DNA from: Pleodorina starrii
Taxonomy: Eukaryota; Chlorophyta; Chlorophyceae; Chlamydomonadales; Volvocaceae
Reading direction: 5' to 3'
DNA length: 64,000 nucleotides
Assembly (NCBI GenBank): GCA_030267565.1
Contig: BRXU01000001.1
Coordinates: 5,642,001-5,706,000, forward strand
A program made the translations under genes and the position numbers. The notes below the pieces were generated by a model. The model was not told the origin of the DNA and searched no databases. It saw nothing but the letters and a program-made list of their open reading frames with translations. This document shows positions 28,301 through 39,854 of the stretch, one piece after another (position 1 is the stretch's first letter; each line of letters starts with the position of its first letter).

Positions 28301-31300
28301 CGCAACGTTCCCGTGGCGCCACTCATGTAGCCCACCAGCACCGGCATCGACCCTTGAAGGCCCCGCAAGGACGTTGATGAGGAAAGAAGCTGCGGGTAAC
28401 CGCTGCCTCCAAAAGATGTTGCATTGAACGATGAGGGGGAGTTGGGTTGCTGGCGGCACCAGCTGCTGGATCTGGTTTCCCTTTCTGTGGCAGCCTCAGC
28501 CGTTGTGAAGTCCGCTAGTGCTGCCCGCACTTCCCCAAACGTCGCACTGCTGCTGCTGCAGATGCCGGGCCTTGCCTGTAACGGCGCTGCCTTTGGGTGA
28601 TACGGCGTCGATGCCAAAGGCGTGGTGGCCCCACCGCCCGGCCTCATTGCACTAGTGTCAGGAGGAGCTATGGCCTCCAGCTCTGCCGCCAAGGCTGAAT
28701 CCGCGGTCATGCTGCTGTAGAGAGCAGTAAAGGCGGCTGAGGCGAAGGAGAGCAGGCTGGTACGACTCGCGGACGGGTCTGTGGAGGTACAGCGGCTGAG
28801 GTTGAAGGTGCATCTCTCCCAACAGCTGCTGCTGCGTTGTCTTGCGACGGAAGGAATGTCGGTCCTCACTGCGGGCTCCGTGGCGGGCGAGGTGCTCGCA
28901 TCATGGTCGATGTCGGCCCCATGAGCCCCGCCACCGCCAGCAGCCGTGACGGTGGTACCACGTGCGGTACTTGAGGCGGTGGTGGCCACCTCTGCTGCCC
29001 CCAGTGACCGTGGAGAGGCGCTGTACGAAAGCGTACGTGGCAAGGCAAACAGGCGCCGCTGCCTCAGCCCCGTCCTCATCAAGGCCAGGCCACCCGTGTT
29101 GCCGACACGGAAGCCGTCACTGCCCTTCCCGGCAACAGCACGATGCGATGCGCCACCTTTGGTTGCTGCAGTTGTTGTTGATGCTGTGGCATCGGTTGGT
29201 GTTACGGAAGGAAAGCCGGGCCATTCCACCCAGCGGAACCCGCCGCCGCCCTGACCAGCGCTGCCACCGAAGAGCCTGTTGTAGGGTGAGTGACAGAGAT
29301 AAGATACGGTAGATGGTGGTGTTGGCAGGAAGTGACGATGTGATCATGCATTGTGATCATTTCGAGGCAGGATATGCGCCGTTGTAATGCGCCGTTGCGC
29401 TGTTGCACAGTGGTAAAGCGCTAGCAGGCCTTAGTAGCCAGCACAGCAAGGCCACATCAGTGCATGCTGACCGTGCGTGAACACGACCATGCAGCAAGCA
29501 CATGCAGCAGCTTTCCACAGCTGTGTTGCACACACAGGAAGACACTGCGACACTACCCGCCCACGCATGCACTGCTGACACCCTCATCCAAGAACGGCAC
29601 AATTATTGTCTTATGCATCATATCCCTCCCCCCTGCCGCCCACCATACAGTCCAACGCTCTCTCGGCCGCAAACCCAACCCACGCACCGGGCCAGCACGG
29701 TCGCCACCCCGGGCTGCAGCACCGTCTGCGCCACCAGCCGGTCCACGATGCCTCGATCGCAAACCTGGACACGATCGAGCGCGAGCGTGCGGGAGCAATG
29801 GCTAATAAGGGTGATTCACGACATGCAGAATTGCAGCGCATGGCAAGGTGGAAAGACTAAGTGGGGACCAGCAGCGGAATTCAGTAATAGGCATTGCGGG
29901 TGACCATAGGGGCTTCACGCCATGAAGGCCATCGATGTACAGTGGAGGTCAGGTGTGGAGGAAGCGAAGTGGGTGCCTCGGGGCCACAGGGCCAACCGCA
30001 CAAGGAAAGATGCCTCACTGGCTGGTACGACTGCCCAACTGAGTAACGAACGTCCACAAGGTGTAGCCTGTTTGCACCTTGAAATCTAGAAAGGGTGTCG
30101 CCCGCAAGCCGGAGGGCACGGCAGCATTCATTGCGCAATGACGACTAACCGTACCAACCTATACGCCCGGGATCTCACAAAGTCGCGCTCGGTTCATGCG
30201 GTTCATCCGGACAGGAGTTTATGTGCAGGCAGATAGACTCTGCAGGTCCCGTTGTATCACGAGTTCGTTGTATCTCGACTCAACACCGCGCCCATCCCCA
30301 CTTGTTTGTACCGGCTCACCTCAATGACCTGCGGCCTGCTCCCCTCCGCAGTGGCGACCGCGCGGAAGGTGGCGATGGGGCCCCTGCTCTGACTCGGGTA
30401 ACCCGGGGGGACCCCGGACGGCGGCAGCGGCTGGGCCACGTCCGCGGGTGACTGCAGGAGCGAGCGTGGGTCAAAGGGTAGGAGGTAAGCTCAGGCGCAG
30501 CCGTGGGCATGAGCACACTCGGTAAGGCCCTTCGGGCGTTCCCTTGTTTAAAAGCCGCTTTGGATCGGTAAACATGCCTATGCGACATTCCCCGGAATTT
30601 GTATCTCTGTGCACATCTTGGGCACAGCTTTCTAGCCGGGATGGACCACCGTCTCACTTTCAGAGTTCAAGGGTTCGGGGTTAGGGATTAACGGCGGCCA
30701 GCGAGGATTACGGTACAAACCTGCACGACAATGGTGACCTGCTGCCGAGGATGTGAAGTGGCACCCCAGGCGGTGATGGAGCCGCCGCCACCACCTGTGG
30801 CGGTCCGCCCTCTCGCTCCCCGCCAGGCGCATCCGCCGCCGCCAGCCGACAGGGGCGCCACCGGCTGACTCAAGGCCAGGGACAGGCACATGAGTGACTG
30901 AGCCTGCAGGGTTCATAAAAAGGGCCCTAAGGAGGCGGGCTAGAGTCTCCTGAGGAGCGCGGGAGAACATCCTGACGAAAGCAGGCCGCACGGCAGTTAT
31001 AGTGGGCACCCGGATGCTCGTCTAGCAGCATAGGCACAAACCGTAGCCACGTGCTGAACCAGACATACCGTACCTGCAGACTAGAGGCGGCGCCAGCGGC
31101 GGTCGCGTCTGCCGACGTTGCGACCCGAGGGTCGGCCAGCAGAACGATGTATGACGCTGTCGCGGCGCAGACTCGCGCGAGGTCGTCCGTACGGCAGGAT
31201 GAGCCGACACGCAGATGCCACTCACAAGAACCACAGCCCTGGGAGGGAGGGGAGACGGGTGCACGCGTACCGTGTTACCGTGTACACAAACGCAAACTAG

Positions 31301-33619
31301 TTGAACCCATTTTCTGCAAAAAAAAACGTACAACCCAACCTGGCCCTCACGGCTTCAAGTGCCGAGCTAGATGCGCTTATAACACGTAGAGCAATGAAAG
31401 CCGGACCAGAACAGTGGTTGGGAGGAAGCATTCCAGCAGGCCCTCCCTTCTAGCAGCAGCTAGAATCACAGCAGCGGCAGCCCACCTGCAACGCATCCGC
31501 CACCACATGCTTCATGACACCTTCGACATCGCCACCGCCGCCTCCAACGCTCGATTGCTGCGCGCAACCAGCCGCAGCCACCAGCGCTGGGCCCGCCGCC
31601 GCCGGCGGCGGGGACGCAAGTACAACAATGGGCCTGCCGTACAATGGCGATCCCGGCTTTGCGACATCCTCAGCCATTTGACGCAGCAGCGCGACGGCGG
31701 TGGCGTCGGAGGTGAAATTAAGCAATACGACATGTTCGTACAGATCGAGAGGGGTGCCTCCTGTGGCGGTGGAGGCACACGGCGAGGTAATGGCATTGCC
31801 GGCGATTGTCGGCGTTGGCTTCACCAGTAAGAGATGCAACATGGACCGAAGTGGATACACCTCATTGCATCCACTGCACACAATTCATGCCGTATTCTCT
31901 TTCGGCTAATCGCCCCATACACCTCACACCGGATACCTTATCCCGCGACCCGCTTCCCTAAACACGCACAGCCCCAGGACCGCTTCCTTCACGCATTAGC
32001 GCTAATCCCGGCCATTATTATAATTGGTATTACTTATTTCATATAGCCCCCGGCACTACTCCACTCTCCGTTGTCCCTTCACCCACCAGCGCGCAGCGCC
32101 TTGACGGTCCCCTTGACCTCCTCGCCAATTAGTCCCAGCAGGATGGCGAACCCAAACGTGCCGAATAAAAACACGGCATTTAGCACCAGCGCACTGGCGG
32201 CTGGCTCGTCCTGCCGCACTGCACCCAAGGCTGGCACCCTGTATGAGCAAGGGAGCGGGACAGAATGGAGCGCTCCGTTTTGCTGGATTATTCTTTGCAA
32301 TTCTGCCTGATAGTTAGGGCACTGCATTGGTAATCGGATGGTCGCCGTTCGTTCCCGACCTTCGCAGAGGGTTGGGTGACCGATGGGGGCCCTGGTGTGG
32401 GACGACGAACAGTAGGCGATCGCACGGCTCTGTTGCTGTGTTCCTGTCACCCACACTGGTAGAAGTCAGGTATGGTTTAATGTTCAGCAATGTGTGCTGG
32501 CATATCAAGAAGAATGCGTGCGGGCATCCAGGTATGATCCGAGTGAGACGGAGCCCAGACACGGAGGGGTGGAAAAAATGCCGTCACTGCTGCGGTCACT
32601 GCCGTCACTGCCGTCAATTAGTAAAAAATGCCGTCACTGCGGTACTGGTCTGCAAGAGGCATAAGTCTGCTCCCTTAACACACGCTAGGGCTTACGGTCC
32701 AGCGTAAAACTTCCTTTTTCCTTTTCCTTTTCTCAGCTGCAATGTGCAGTACCGTACCCCGCCGTGCTATGAGCGGTTTCTGGACAGGGGTCTGAACTGA
32801 ATTCTTAGGTGCCACAAAGGATTTGGCATGCACTGCCACGCGCACCCATAACCCTTGTCTCCCTGCTAACGCATGCAGTGGCCCAACATCACACCAACAA
32901 AGACCGGTCGAACTTCATCACGTCGTCACCGGCCTAGGGCCCCCTACCCGTGCCCCCGGATACCCTTTCCCCATGCCCTGCTTGCCCGTGCTGCCCCGCC
33001 CTTGCTCGCCTGAATAGTAGGCCGTATACCAGATACACTGATGTGGTCCAGGGGTGGCCACTGGCCAGCGCGTGCACACAGCCGCCCAGTAAAATGAAGG
33101 GCAGCGTGAGGGCGGCCAGCAACAGCAACCGAAGCCTGCACCGGGGCAGTATATAGGTTAACGTGCCGCGTGAGTAGATAACATAAGGGAGTGGGGTTGG
33201 CGTTAGCGCATCTGCGCTGTTATTGCCTGGGAAGGCACGGGAGCTTTGGGGCCAATGCCCTGACTGCAGTGCGGAAGCTAGCTACTTGAATACACAACTC
33301 CTACGTCCTGGGTGCAGCAGCAAGGCAATTGTGGCCATAAAGGAGGACTGGGACATATCATCGCGTAGTTGCACGTGACGGGTGCGGAAGGGCTTTGATA
33401 AGACTACTGGGGCAGAGGATGACTTGGGGTGCAGGATGACAAGCACGTTGGCCAACATGGGAGCGTTTCAGTATATTTTCGCCAGGCTAGCTATGCGATG
33501 CCAGACTCGAAACAGCCACTGAAGTACCTGAAGTCCAGAATAGTCATGTGCAGCAGCCTTGAGCTGAAAGAGTCAAGCCGCCTGCGAACAGCTTGCCGCC
33601 GCGACCCCGCTGTTGTCAT
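25375..33619 (-). CDS. CASTOR/POLLUX-like ion channel with paired RCK domains
   Basis: Modelled as 11 exons with consistent phases: 33619-33528, 33135-33010, 32238-32087, 31760-31486, 31238-31074, 30903-30721, 30451-30320, 29764-29688, 29275-26767, 26604-26527, 25839-25375 (1,417 residues). Membrane segments lie at about residues 32-55 and 88-111. A first RCK-type domain follows (YEHVVLLNF, IVVLA, ASYIVLLAD, VTIVVQ, GIVDRLVAQ) and its C-lobe (TFGEVRAAL ... NPRDASPVYPGDKLVLLV). A second RCK unit has YIIVISRTATAVREVVAGL, TIVLVTHEPG, DLVIAGL and a final DVAQAARACGCTAIGVL ... TEDRLVVLAAG. Plant members are nuclear-envelope cation channels for calcium signalling. Long low-complexity inserts in the 2.5-kb exon make it larger than plant homologues. 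The second exon ends in a GC donor. A TATAAA 22 bases before the ATG makes Met25 a possible alternative start. Confidence 0.85.
32576..32643. repeat. Short minisatellite in a channel-gene intron
   Basis: Reiterated TGCCGTCACTGC units, two of them preceded by AAAAAA, within the intron 33009-32239. Confidence 0.6.
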
Positions 33620-34233
33620 TTTCGACGCTGGCGTGGCGAGTTTATAACCAACTCCGCTGCTGGTAGCTTAAACTGTTAAGCAGCTGTTGTGATTCAGTTC
33701 GGACAAGACGCGAAGATAGTGTAGAGCAGCCATAAATTACCGCTTGATCAACTCAAAGCGAAAGCACAGAGATCAAATAACAAGCTCACAAATGCCTTAC
33801 AAATATGAGAAGCAAAAAACAATGCGGAGCGTTCCACACCAGTCACCAGAGGAAACGACCGTTGGTCGAGTAACCGACTGTCTCGGGCAATTTTCCTGCA
33901 CAAACATTTGCGCGAAAAACTACACGCTGGTTAATCTGCCAACTCGTCTTCCGATGAGAAGAGCGCCCATACCCCATGTACGCAGGGGAGGCTTCAATGG
34001 CGATACAACCACGTCCTCGCCCCAAACAGTAGCGAGACCAACAAAAGCCTTTCTACCTGCCTAGGATATGCAAGAACTGCGGTCCAAATGCAGTATGGGG
34101 CCTGGAAAACCCTCCTGCTATTCCACCAAAGAAACCCGCCATTTCCTTGTGCTCCCGACACCGAGTTCGCCTTCATCTGCGGCTCTTGAACCAACGTGGT
34201 CGCCCCTGTCAACATCTCCAACAAACGAAACAT
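33620..34233. other. Intergenic: channel-gene promoter side and SmD3 3' flank
   Basis: No gene seen. TATAAA on the minus strand (33646-33641) is close to the proposed channel start. A TGTAA on the minus strand near 33797 could be the SmD3 poly(A) signal. Confidence 0.4.
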
Positions 34234-34623
34234 TTACCCCCGGCCCCTCCCCGACGGCCCCGTCTTCGCTTTGGCAGCAGCGCGCACAGCGGCGGCCCGC
34301 CCACGCCCTCCCACTCCTAGCGCCATGTTCTTGTTCTTGAACTTCGGGTCAATGCGCTTGAACATTGGAGCGTTCTTCAGCATGTCCGGAATGATGAAGA
34401 ACCGCACACGGCTGCCCCGGATAAAGATGTGCGCCAGCTGCGACACCCGCCCGTCACGCCCAGTTGCCGTGACGTCTTTGAGCTGGCAGTTCATGTTGTC
34501 CTCCGCCTCAAACAGCTCCCCACGGTACATTTCTCCAGACTTCAGCTCCACGGTGACCACATGGCCCTCGGCCTCGTGGAGAAGCTTGACGGGGATACCA
34601 ATGCCCTTCTGGCTGGTGGCCAT
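34234..34623 (-). CDS. SMD3: Small nuclear ribonucleoprotein SmD3
   Basis: A single exon of 129 residues, from ATG 34623 to TAA 34236-34234, close to the family length. SmD3 is one of the seven Sm proteins that form the heteroheptameric ring on the U-rich site of U1, U2, U4 and U5 snRNAs. The Sm1 motif ([25 protein letters not shown]) spans about residues 21-45 and Sm2 ([16 protein letters not shown]) about 67-82. The C-terminal tail is basic and Arg/Gly-rich (GRGRAAAV ... GRGRG), a likely site of symmetric dimethylarginine as in other SmD3 proteins. Nuclear and cytoplasmic snRNP assembly is its expected location. It is divergent from the DUF155 gene, with 511 bp between the start codons. Confidence 0.97.
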   Translation of the reverse strand: MATSQKGIGIPVKLLHEAEGHVVTVELKSGEMYRGELFEAEDNMNCQLKDVTATGRDGRVSQLAHIFIRGSRVRFFIIPDMLKNAPMFKRIDPKFKNKNMALGVGGRGRAAAVRAAAKAKTGPSGRGRG

Positions 34624-35134
34624 AGTGCCTTATGGGCCGTGAGTGTGGCAGGCTTTGTCTGGGCGCCCAGTCCACGGCCCAAGGCGGCTTACGATCTGCA
34701 CGCGCTGGCCTCTGCTCTTCGCCTGACCCCTAGTGTGATGTTCCTCCTGCAAACTTGATGTTAATAGTGAACTATAACGGCAAAGGCGATATGGTCGCGA
34801 CGAGAAAGGGGCCGAAAATCCACTGGCACTACAAAAGTGTCAACGGTAAGGGTGGGTAGAATGGTGCAAGCAAAGTAAATAATAGAACTCAGTAGCCTCA
34901 GGAGGAGGCGAGGTCGCAAAGGTGCCGAGGCGATGATGACCGCTGTACGAGTTCACAGCAATAATTTCACAAGTGCATGCAAATCTCGCTAGCCCTATCG
35001 TTTTCATACGAGATACTTTAGGAAGCCATGTCAGTCGCCAAGTACGCGGCGAGTGTCGTGAGCAGCTAGCTGTAGAAATCTTTGTTCCTGGTCACGCTAG
35101 CGAGCTGCTGGAGCAGGCGGGCCAGCCCGCGGCA
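34624..35134. promoter_or_regulatory. Divergent intergenic region between SmD3 and the DUF155 gene
   Basis: 511 bp between two start codons in opposite directions, so it must hold both promoters. No clear TATA box or known element could be recognised. Confidence 0.45.
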
Positions 35135-38100
35135 ATGCGATCTGTGCACTCTCAAATTCTTAGTGCGGTGTTCCGCCAAGTCGCAATTTCCTCGGAACGC
35201 GCCGCACCCCCGATTTCCGGCATTGGAGCGGCGACAACAGCTGAACCCATCTCAGTCACCCGAAGCGGCTTCGCCACATTGATCGACTCCTGGCTGCTGG
35301 GGGCGCGTGGCCTGATTGGCAGCTGCTCCCCCGCGGGCGTTGGCTTCACAAGCGTCTCCACCCGGGGGTTGAGCGCCGGGACATACCACCCGCCCCACTC
35401 CGACTCGCGAAACAACAGTAGCAGCAGCAGCGCCACCAGCAGCATCACAACCAGCGGCAGTGCCTCAGTTCTCTCCAGCAGCTCCAACCCCGCCGTTGTA
35501 ACTCCAACGCGACAGCAGGTCACCCGCAGCAAGTCTACACGCCTCCATGCGCGGACGGCTTCAGGCGGCCCCGTGCAGCCAGTAGCCCGCGGCCCAAAGG
35601 TGCCCAGTGCAAAGGCCGCTGCAGCCATGGCGGCCGCCAAGGCGGGTGGTCAGCTGCCGCTGCCGCGGGAGGCCCGGATGCAGCTGGATGCACAGTTGGC
35701 GGAGATGCCACTGCCGCAGGTGCCGTACAGAGGGCGCGCCGTCGACGGGCCCCGCACGGTCCAAGTGACGGGCTTTTACATCGGTAGGCTGCGGGGTGGG
35801 GCGGCGCGCCCGAAGCGGCCCAAGGCGCGTAACTCTGTGCTGCGCTGGAGCGGGACAGGGCATGAGAGAGGGGGGTTGGGCCGCAGAGTTGGGTTCGCTT
35901 GGTGCCGATGCACACATGCGTGCATGCGAGTTTCAGGGCCTCCATCTTGTGCAAGCAGCTGTCCTCCTGCGAGCTCAAGCACGTCTGAACTTCCCCCAAC
36001 CACACAGCCCTCCCACAAGCCGCACATTTGGCCCAGGCAGTCGTCCAACGGCACGCACAAACACCGAGCCGCCCCTGCCGGGTCGCGCCCCGACACCCTT
36101 AACTGGAGCCCAAACGCAACAGCACGACATTTTCCTTCCCCTGAAGTATTCGCCGCCGCCTGGGGCAACGCCTCGTGTCGTCTCATTCGCAGGCCACCCC
36201 TTCACGCGGGCTGCCGCCGAGGCCGTTGCGGCTAGGTTCCAGCGCCAGCCACTGGCTCGGGGAGTCTCGGTGGCGGTGGCGGGGGTGTATCACGACCACG
36301 AGGACGCACTTGTCATCCTCCACCACCAGTCCGGTGACCCACCACCCGCGCCGGGGCCGGCAACCCGGGATCCCCCAGTAGCAACAGCGGCAGGAGCGGC
36401 ACCTGTGTCAGTCGCTGACGATGCCGCAGGCGTGGGGGTTTCACCACCGGCGTCGGGATCAGAAGCCTCTACGGCGGCAACAGGAGTTCCGGAGCCAGGA
36501 GGGCCTGAACCGGCGGCAGTGACAGCAGCGGCCCCGTCAGCACAAGAAATGGCTGCAGAGGTTGCAGCAGCGTTGGGGTCGGACCCGAGGCAGGCACAAG
36601 CAGACGCGGCGACAGAACTTGAAGCGGAGGGGGGCCCGGCTGCGGATGCACCGGGCGCTGGCGGTGTTACTCTCGGACCCCTAGGGAACGGCGACGGCGG
36701 GGATGACGGCAGCCGACAGGTGGGTGCTACCGCGCCCGGGGAAGCAGGGCTTAAGTTGGCCATAGCTCGGCAGAGGCGAGGGCGGTTGTCGCGCAAAGCG
36801 TTGATGAACCCTGCACCTGCAATGCTCCACAGGAGCCGTGCTGCATGGCCATCATGCTGCTGGAGTACGGCGGAGTGGTGTTCTTCAACGTGCCCGAGTC
36901 GCTGCACGCTGCGGCGCTGGCGCTGGTGGCGGCGACGACGCTGCCGGACGCCAAGCCGGTGGAAGGGCCGCTGCCGCTGCCGCGTCAGCCGCCGCTGCTG
37001 TCGGGCAGCCGGAAGGATATCGAGGCGTGGCAGCAAGCGGTGGCGGATAAGCTCTCTATGCACAAGGAGGGTGGGTGATGTGCCTGGGCGTGGACGGGAA
37101 GGGGGGATGCGGAGTAAGGCTAACCCTGATTCGGGGATGCTGGGGAAGGAGAGGAGACAGTCCATGTTGGTGGGCCCGAGCTGGGCTTGCATGTGGCACG
37201 GCGGCAGCGCCGCAGGCCATTGCTGAGCATGAATGGGCGCCCAGGCCCCGCTTCCGGCCCGCCCACTCGCGTTGCCTGCACACTGACCCGTGGGTCCGCC
37301 TCCATCTGCAGAGCAGCTGATCGTTGTTGACCCCAACATGATGGCGGGCCGCGGCTCGGGGCGATGGATCCGCAAGCTGGACGACTTGCTGCACATCTGG
37401 GTGCGTGCTTGGGGTCTGGCGGGGGTGGGTGGGTGGATGGGTGGGTGGGTGCGTACAGGGATGCACGGGTTGGTGCAAGAGTGTGCGGTTGAGTGAGTTG
37501 GCGTCCACAGTCAGTACGCAGTAGCGGCCACGTAGCATCTAGCGCCTTGATCGAAGGTCGTGGCCGCTGTGCGACTGGGCATGCTTCGCTGAACCCGGTG
37601 TGATGGGGAAGGGCGGCGCATGAACCGCCGCCAACCAGATCGGCGACCATGTCTGGCCTGCGCCCCCTGTTTCCTCCCCCGACCCGCTGCCGTATCGCAT
37701 GCCCTGGCGCCTGCACCGGCCGCCTGCTGCCTGCTGCCCTGATGTCCTAGTCTTGGGACAGCACCAATCTGGAAAGCATCGCCCGCGTGTTGAGCCAGTC
37801 GGCCGCCATTCGCTACTACAACCAGGAGTGCGAGGACATGCTCGAGAGGTAGGTGCAGCAGGGTACGACGGCCGGGGACGGGCAGAATTTTTAGGGCGGC
37901 GGAAGCGGGCGGAAAACAATTGCTGAATGTCAAGTGTCCTTGTCTTGCTACGGGGTAGCGGATTGGGGGAATCGCCAGAGGTTCTGTGTTGGAAGTGGAT
38001 GGCGGGGGCGTAGCCGCGGAAAAGCCCAACGGGGGTATACCACCTGGGCGTGCCCCCTCCCCCGCAGGGTAACAGGTATGTCTAGGAAGTATTAATCCGT

Positions 38101-39854
38101 TCTTGGTCGCCTACGTCCCTCCGCTGCGGTATCGTTCTTATCACCTCCCCGCACATTCAAGTGAAGTCCTTTTCGCCGTGTCACGTTTGCCACGGTGCGT
38201 CGTTTTGGAGGCAGGCCCGAATCGAGCCACAAGCCGTAGGGGGGAAGTGACCAGACTGCCGGCGTACTCGCAGCGGAAGTACGGGTCGCACCTCACCAAG
38301 TGGCGCCATCCTCCACAGCCCCTCCGCCCTCTGCTTTGGCCCTCCACCCGGCCTCTCCCTCCAGGTACGAGACCATCATGCCCCTGGGCTATGAGCCGCC
38401 CGACCGGCTGAGCACGCTGGACCGGCTGCTGTTTTGGCGCAGCAGGCTGCCGCTGCGGGATCTGCGGCAAATGGTGTTCAAGAGGTGCGACAGGCGGGCG
38501 TGGGTTGAGGGGAGGGCCACGGGGAGATGCTTGGGGTGTGTGGGTGCGGCACGGATTCCCACGCTGGGTCGCCTACGAGTCCACTCCCCGATAGGGGAAC
38601 TGGAGACGGAGGCACACCGACCGGAGAACCGCGTGGTCCGCCCACTCATTGCGAGGCCGTTGATACAGCTCCACTCCCGCCGGTTGAGGTTGTTCTGGAC
38701 GTCCCTACCGCAGCGTTCCGCTCCGACCCATTCCCCCACCAGAGCGAGCCTTCGCCTCGGGCGCGGATGCTTCCCTGGCCTCTCACCTTTACCTTCTGCC
38801 CTCCCCTTAACCCTTACCCCCTCCCTCCCCTCAGCTCCGGTATCCGCGTGCGGCTGGACAGTCGCCTGGGCCTGCGCGACCCCCCTTCCGGCACCTGGGA
38901 GAGCGCCCGCCATCACGCGGTGTGGGATGCCATGCGGCGCGAGTTCGAGCTGGACGACCGGCGGGACAACCTCATGGAGAAGGTGCGCTGCAGGGCGGGA
39001 GGTCATCCACGTAGGAGGGGGCGGGGGTAAAAAAGAGGACATCACAACGGGGCGGACGGGAAAATGGAGGTGATGGGGGAGCAGGGGGAGGAGGGGGACC
39101 GGTGAGCGGGGGCCAAGTGGGCACCGGCATGGTGTGAGAGGAGGCAAGGGGACGGAGACGGTGCGCCCCAAGTGGAACACGTAGAGAGGGCCGGGCGGTG
39201 CAGAGCGGCCTCCAGGCAGGAAGCCATCCAACCCGCTTCGCCGCCATGCTGCCATCCTTCACGAACGAAACCATGCTCCGGGCTGCCTCCACACCCATTC
39301 TGCTTCCGTCATCTTCCGCCCCGTGCGATGCACCCCGCCTCTCGCTTAAACACTGAGTTTGCTCCTTCACCACCCCCCATCCTCCACAACCCAGTTGCAA
39401 CCTCCTCCCTCCCCCGCTGTACCCCACCCCACCCCAACCCCCTTCGCTGCGGTATCTTTTTCATACCCCCCCCCTCGTACTTGCTACACCCTCTCGGTTT
39501 GTATATAACGTCCTCCGCTGTTTTGCAAGCTTACCTCGCTGTTCTTTTGCAGATGAGAAGGAATTCTTTTGTTACGTTACCGTTCACGGGCTCCGGCCTA
39601 TACGTGGATAACCCCACCCTGCCCCCCAGACGGACCTTTTGAAGCAGTCCTGTCTGGACCTCATCTCCGCCAACAACGAGTCCTTCACCAAGCGCTCCGA
39701 GCTGAGCATCATTCTGCTCATCAGCCTGGAGATACTCATATCGCTGACCGACCTGCACAGCTCGCTTAGCGTGGACAACGTGGGCAGGGCGGTCGGCTGG
39801 GCGCTGCAGGCAGTGGGACTGGGAGCAGGTCCGGGCGGCAACGCCGTCGGCTAG
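35135..39854 (+). CDS. DUF155 / RMND1-family protein, probably mitochondrial
   Basis: Eight exons with consistent phases: 35135-35783, 36193-36719, 36833-37070, 37312-37400, 37751-37848, 38365-38484, 38835-38982, 39630-39854 (697 residues). The Arg/Ser/Ala-rich start (MRSVHSQILSAVFRQ) looks like a mitochondrial transit peptide. DUF155 features run from about residue 205: VQVTGFYI, a strand-helix unit, MLLEYGGVVFFNVP, LARVLSQSAAIRYYNQ, then SGTWESARHHAVWDAM and a helix pair ending in a membrane segment (SIILLISLEILISL, about 649-662). Human RMND1 supports mitochondrial translation and the plant member RETARDED ROOT GROWTH is mitochondrial. An Ala/Pro/Gly-rich insert of about 130 residues splits the early part of the domain. 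The upstream frame is open to 34973, so an earlier start is possible. Confidence 0.75.
37412..37456. repeat. GGGT/GGAT microsatellite in a DUF155-gene intron
   Basis: Near-perfect GGGTGGGTGGATGGGT repeats just after exon 4. Confidence 0.7.

Noticed and set aside
36322..36719. Ending DUF155 exon 2 at the earlier donor after CACCAGTCCG (36333)
   Set aside because: It gives a wrong phase into the next exon, whereas CAG|GTGGGT at 36719 fits exactly.
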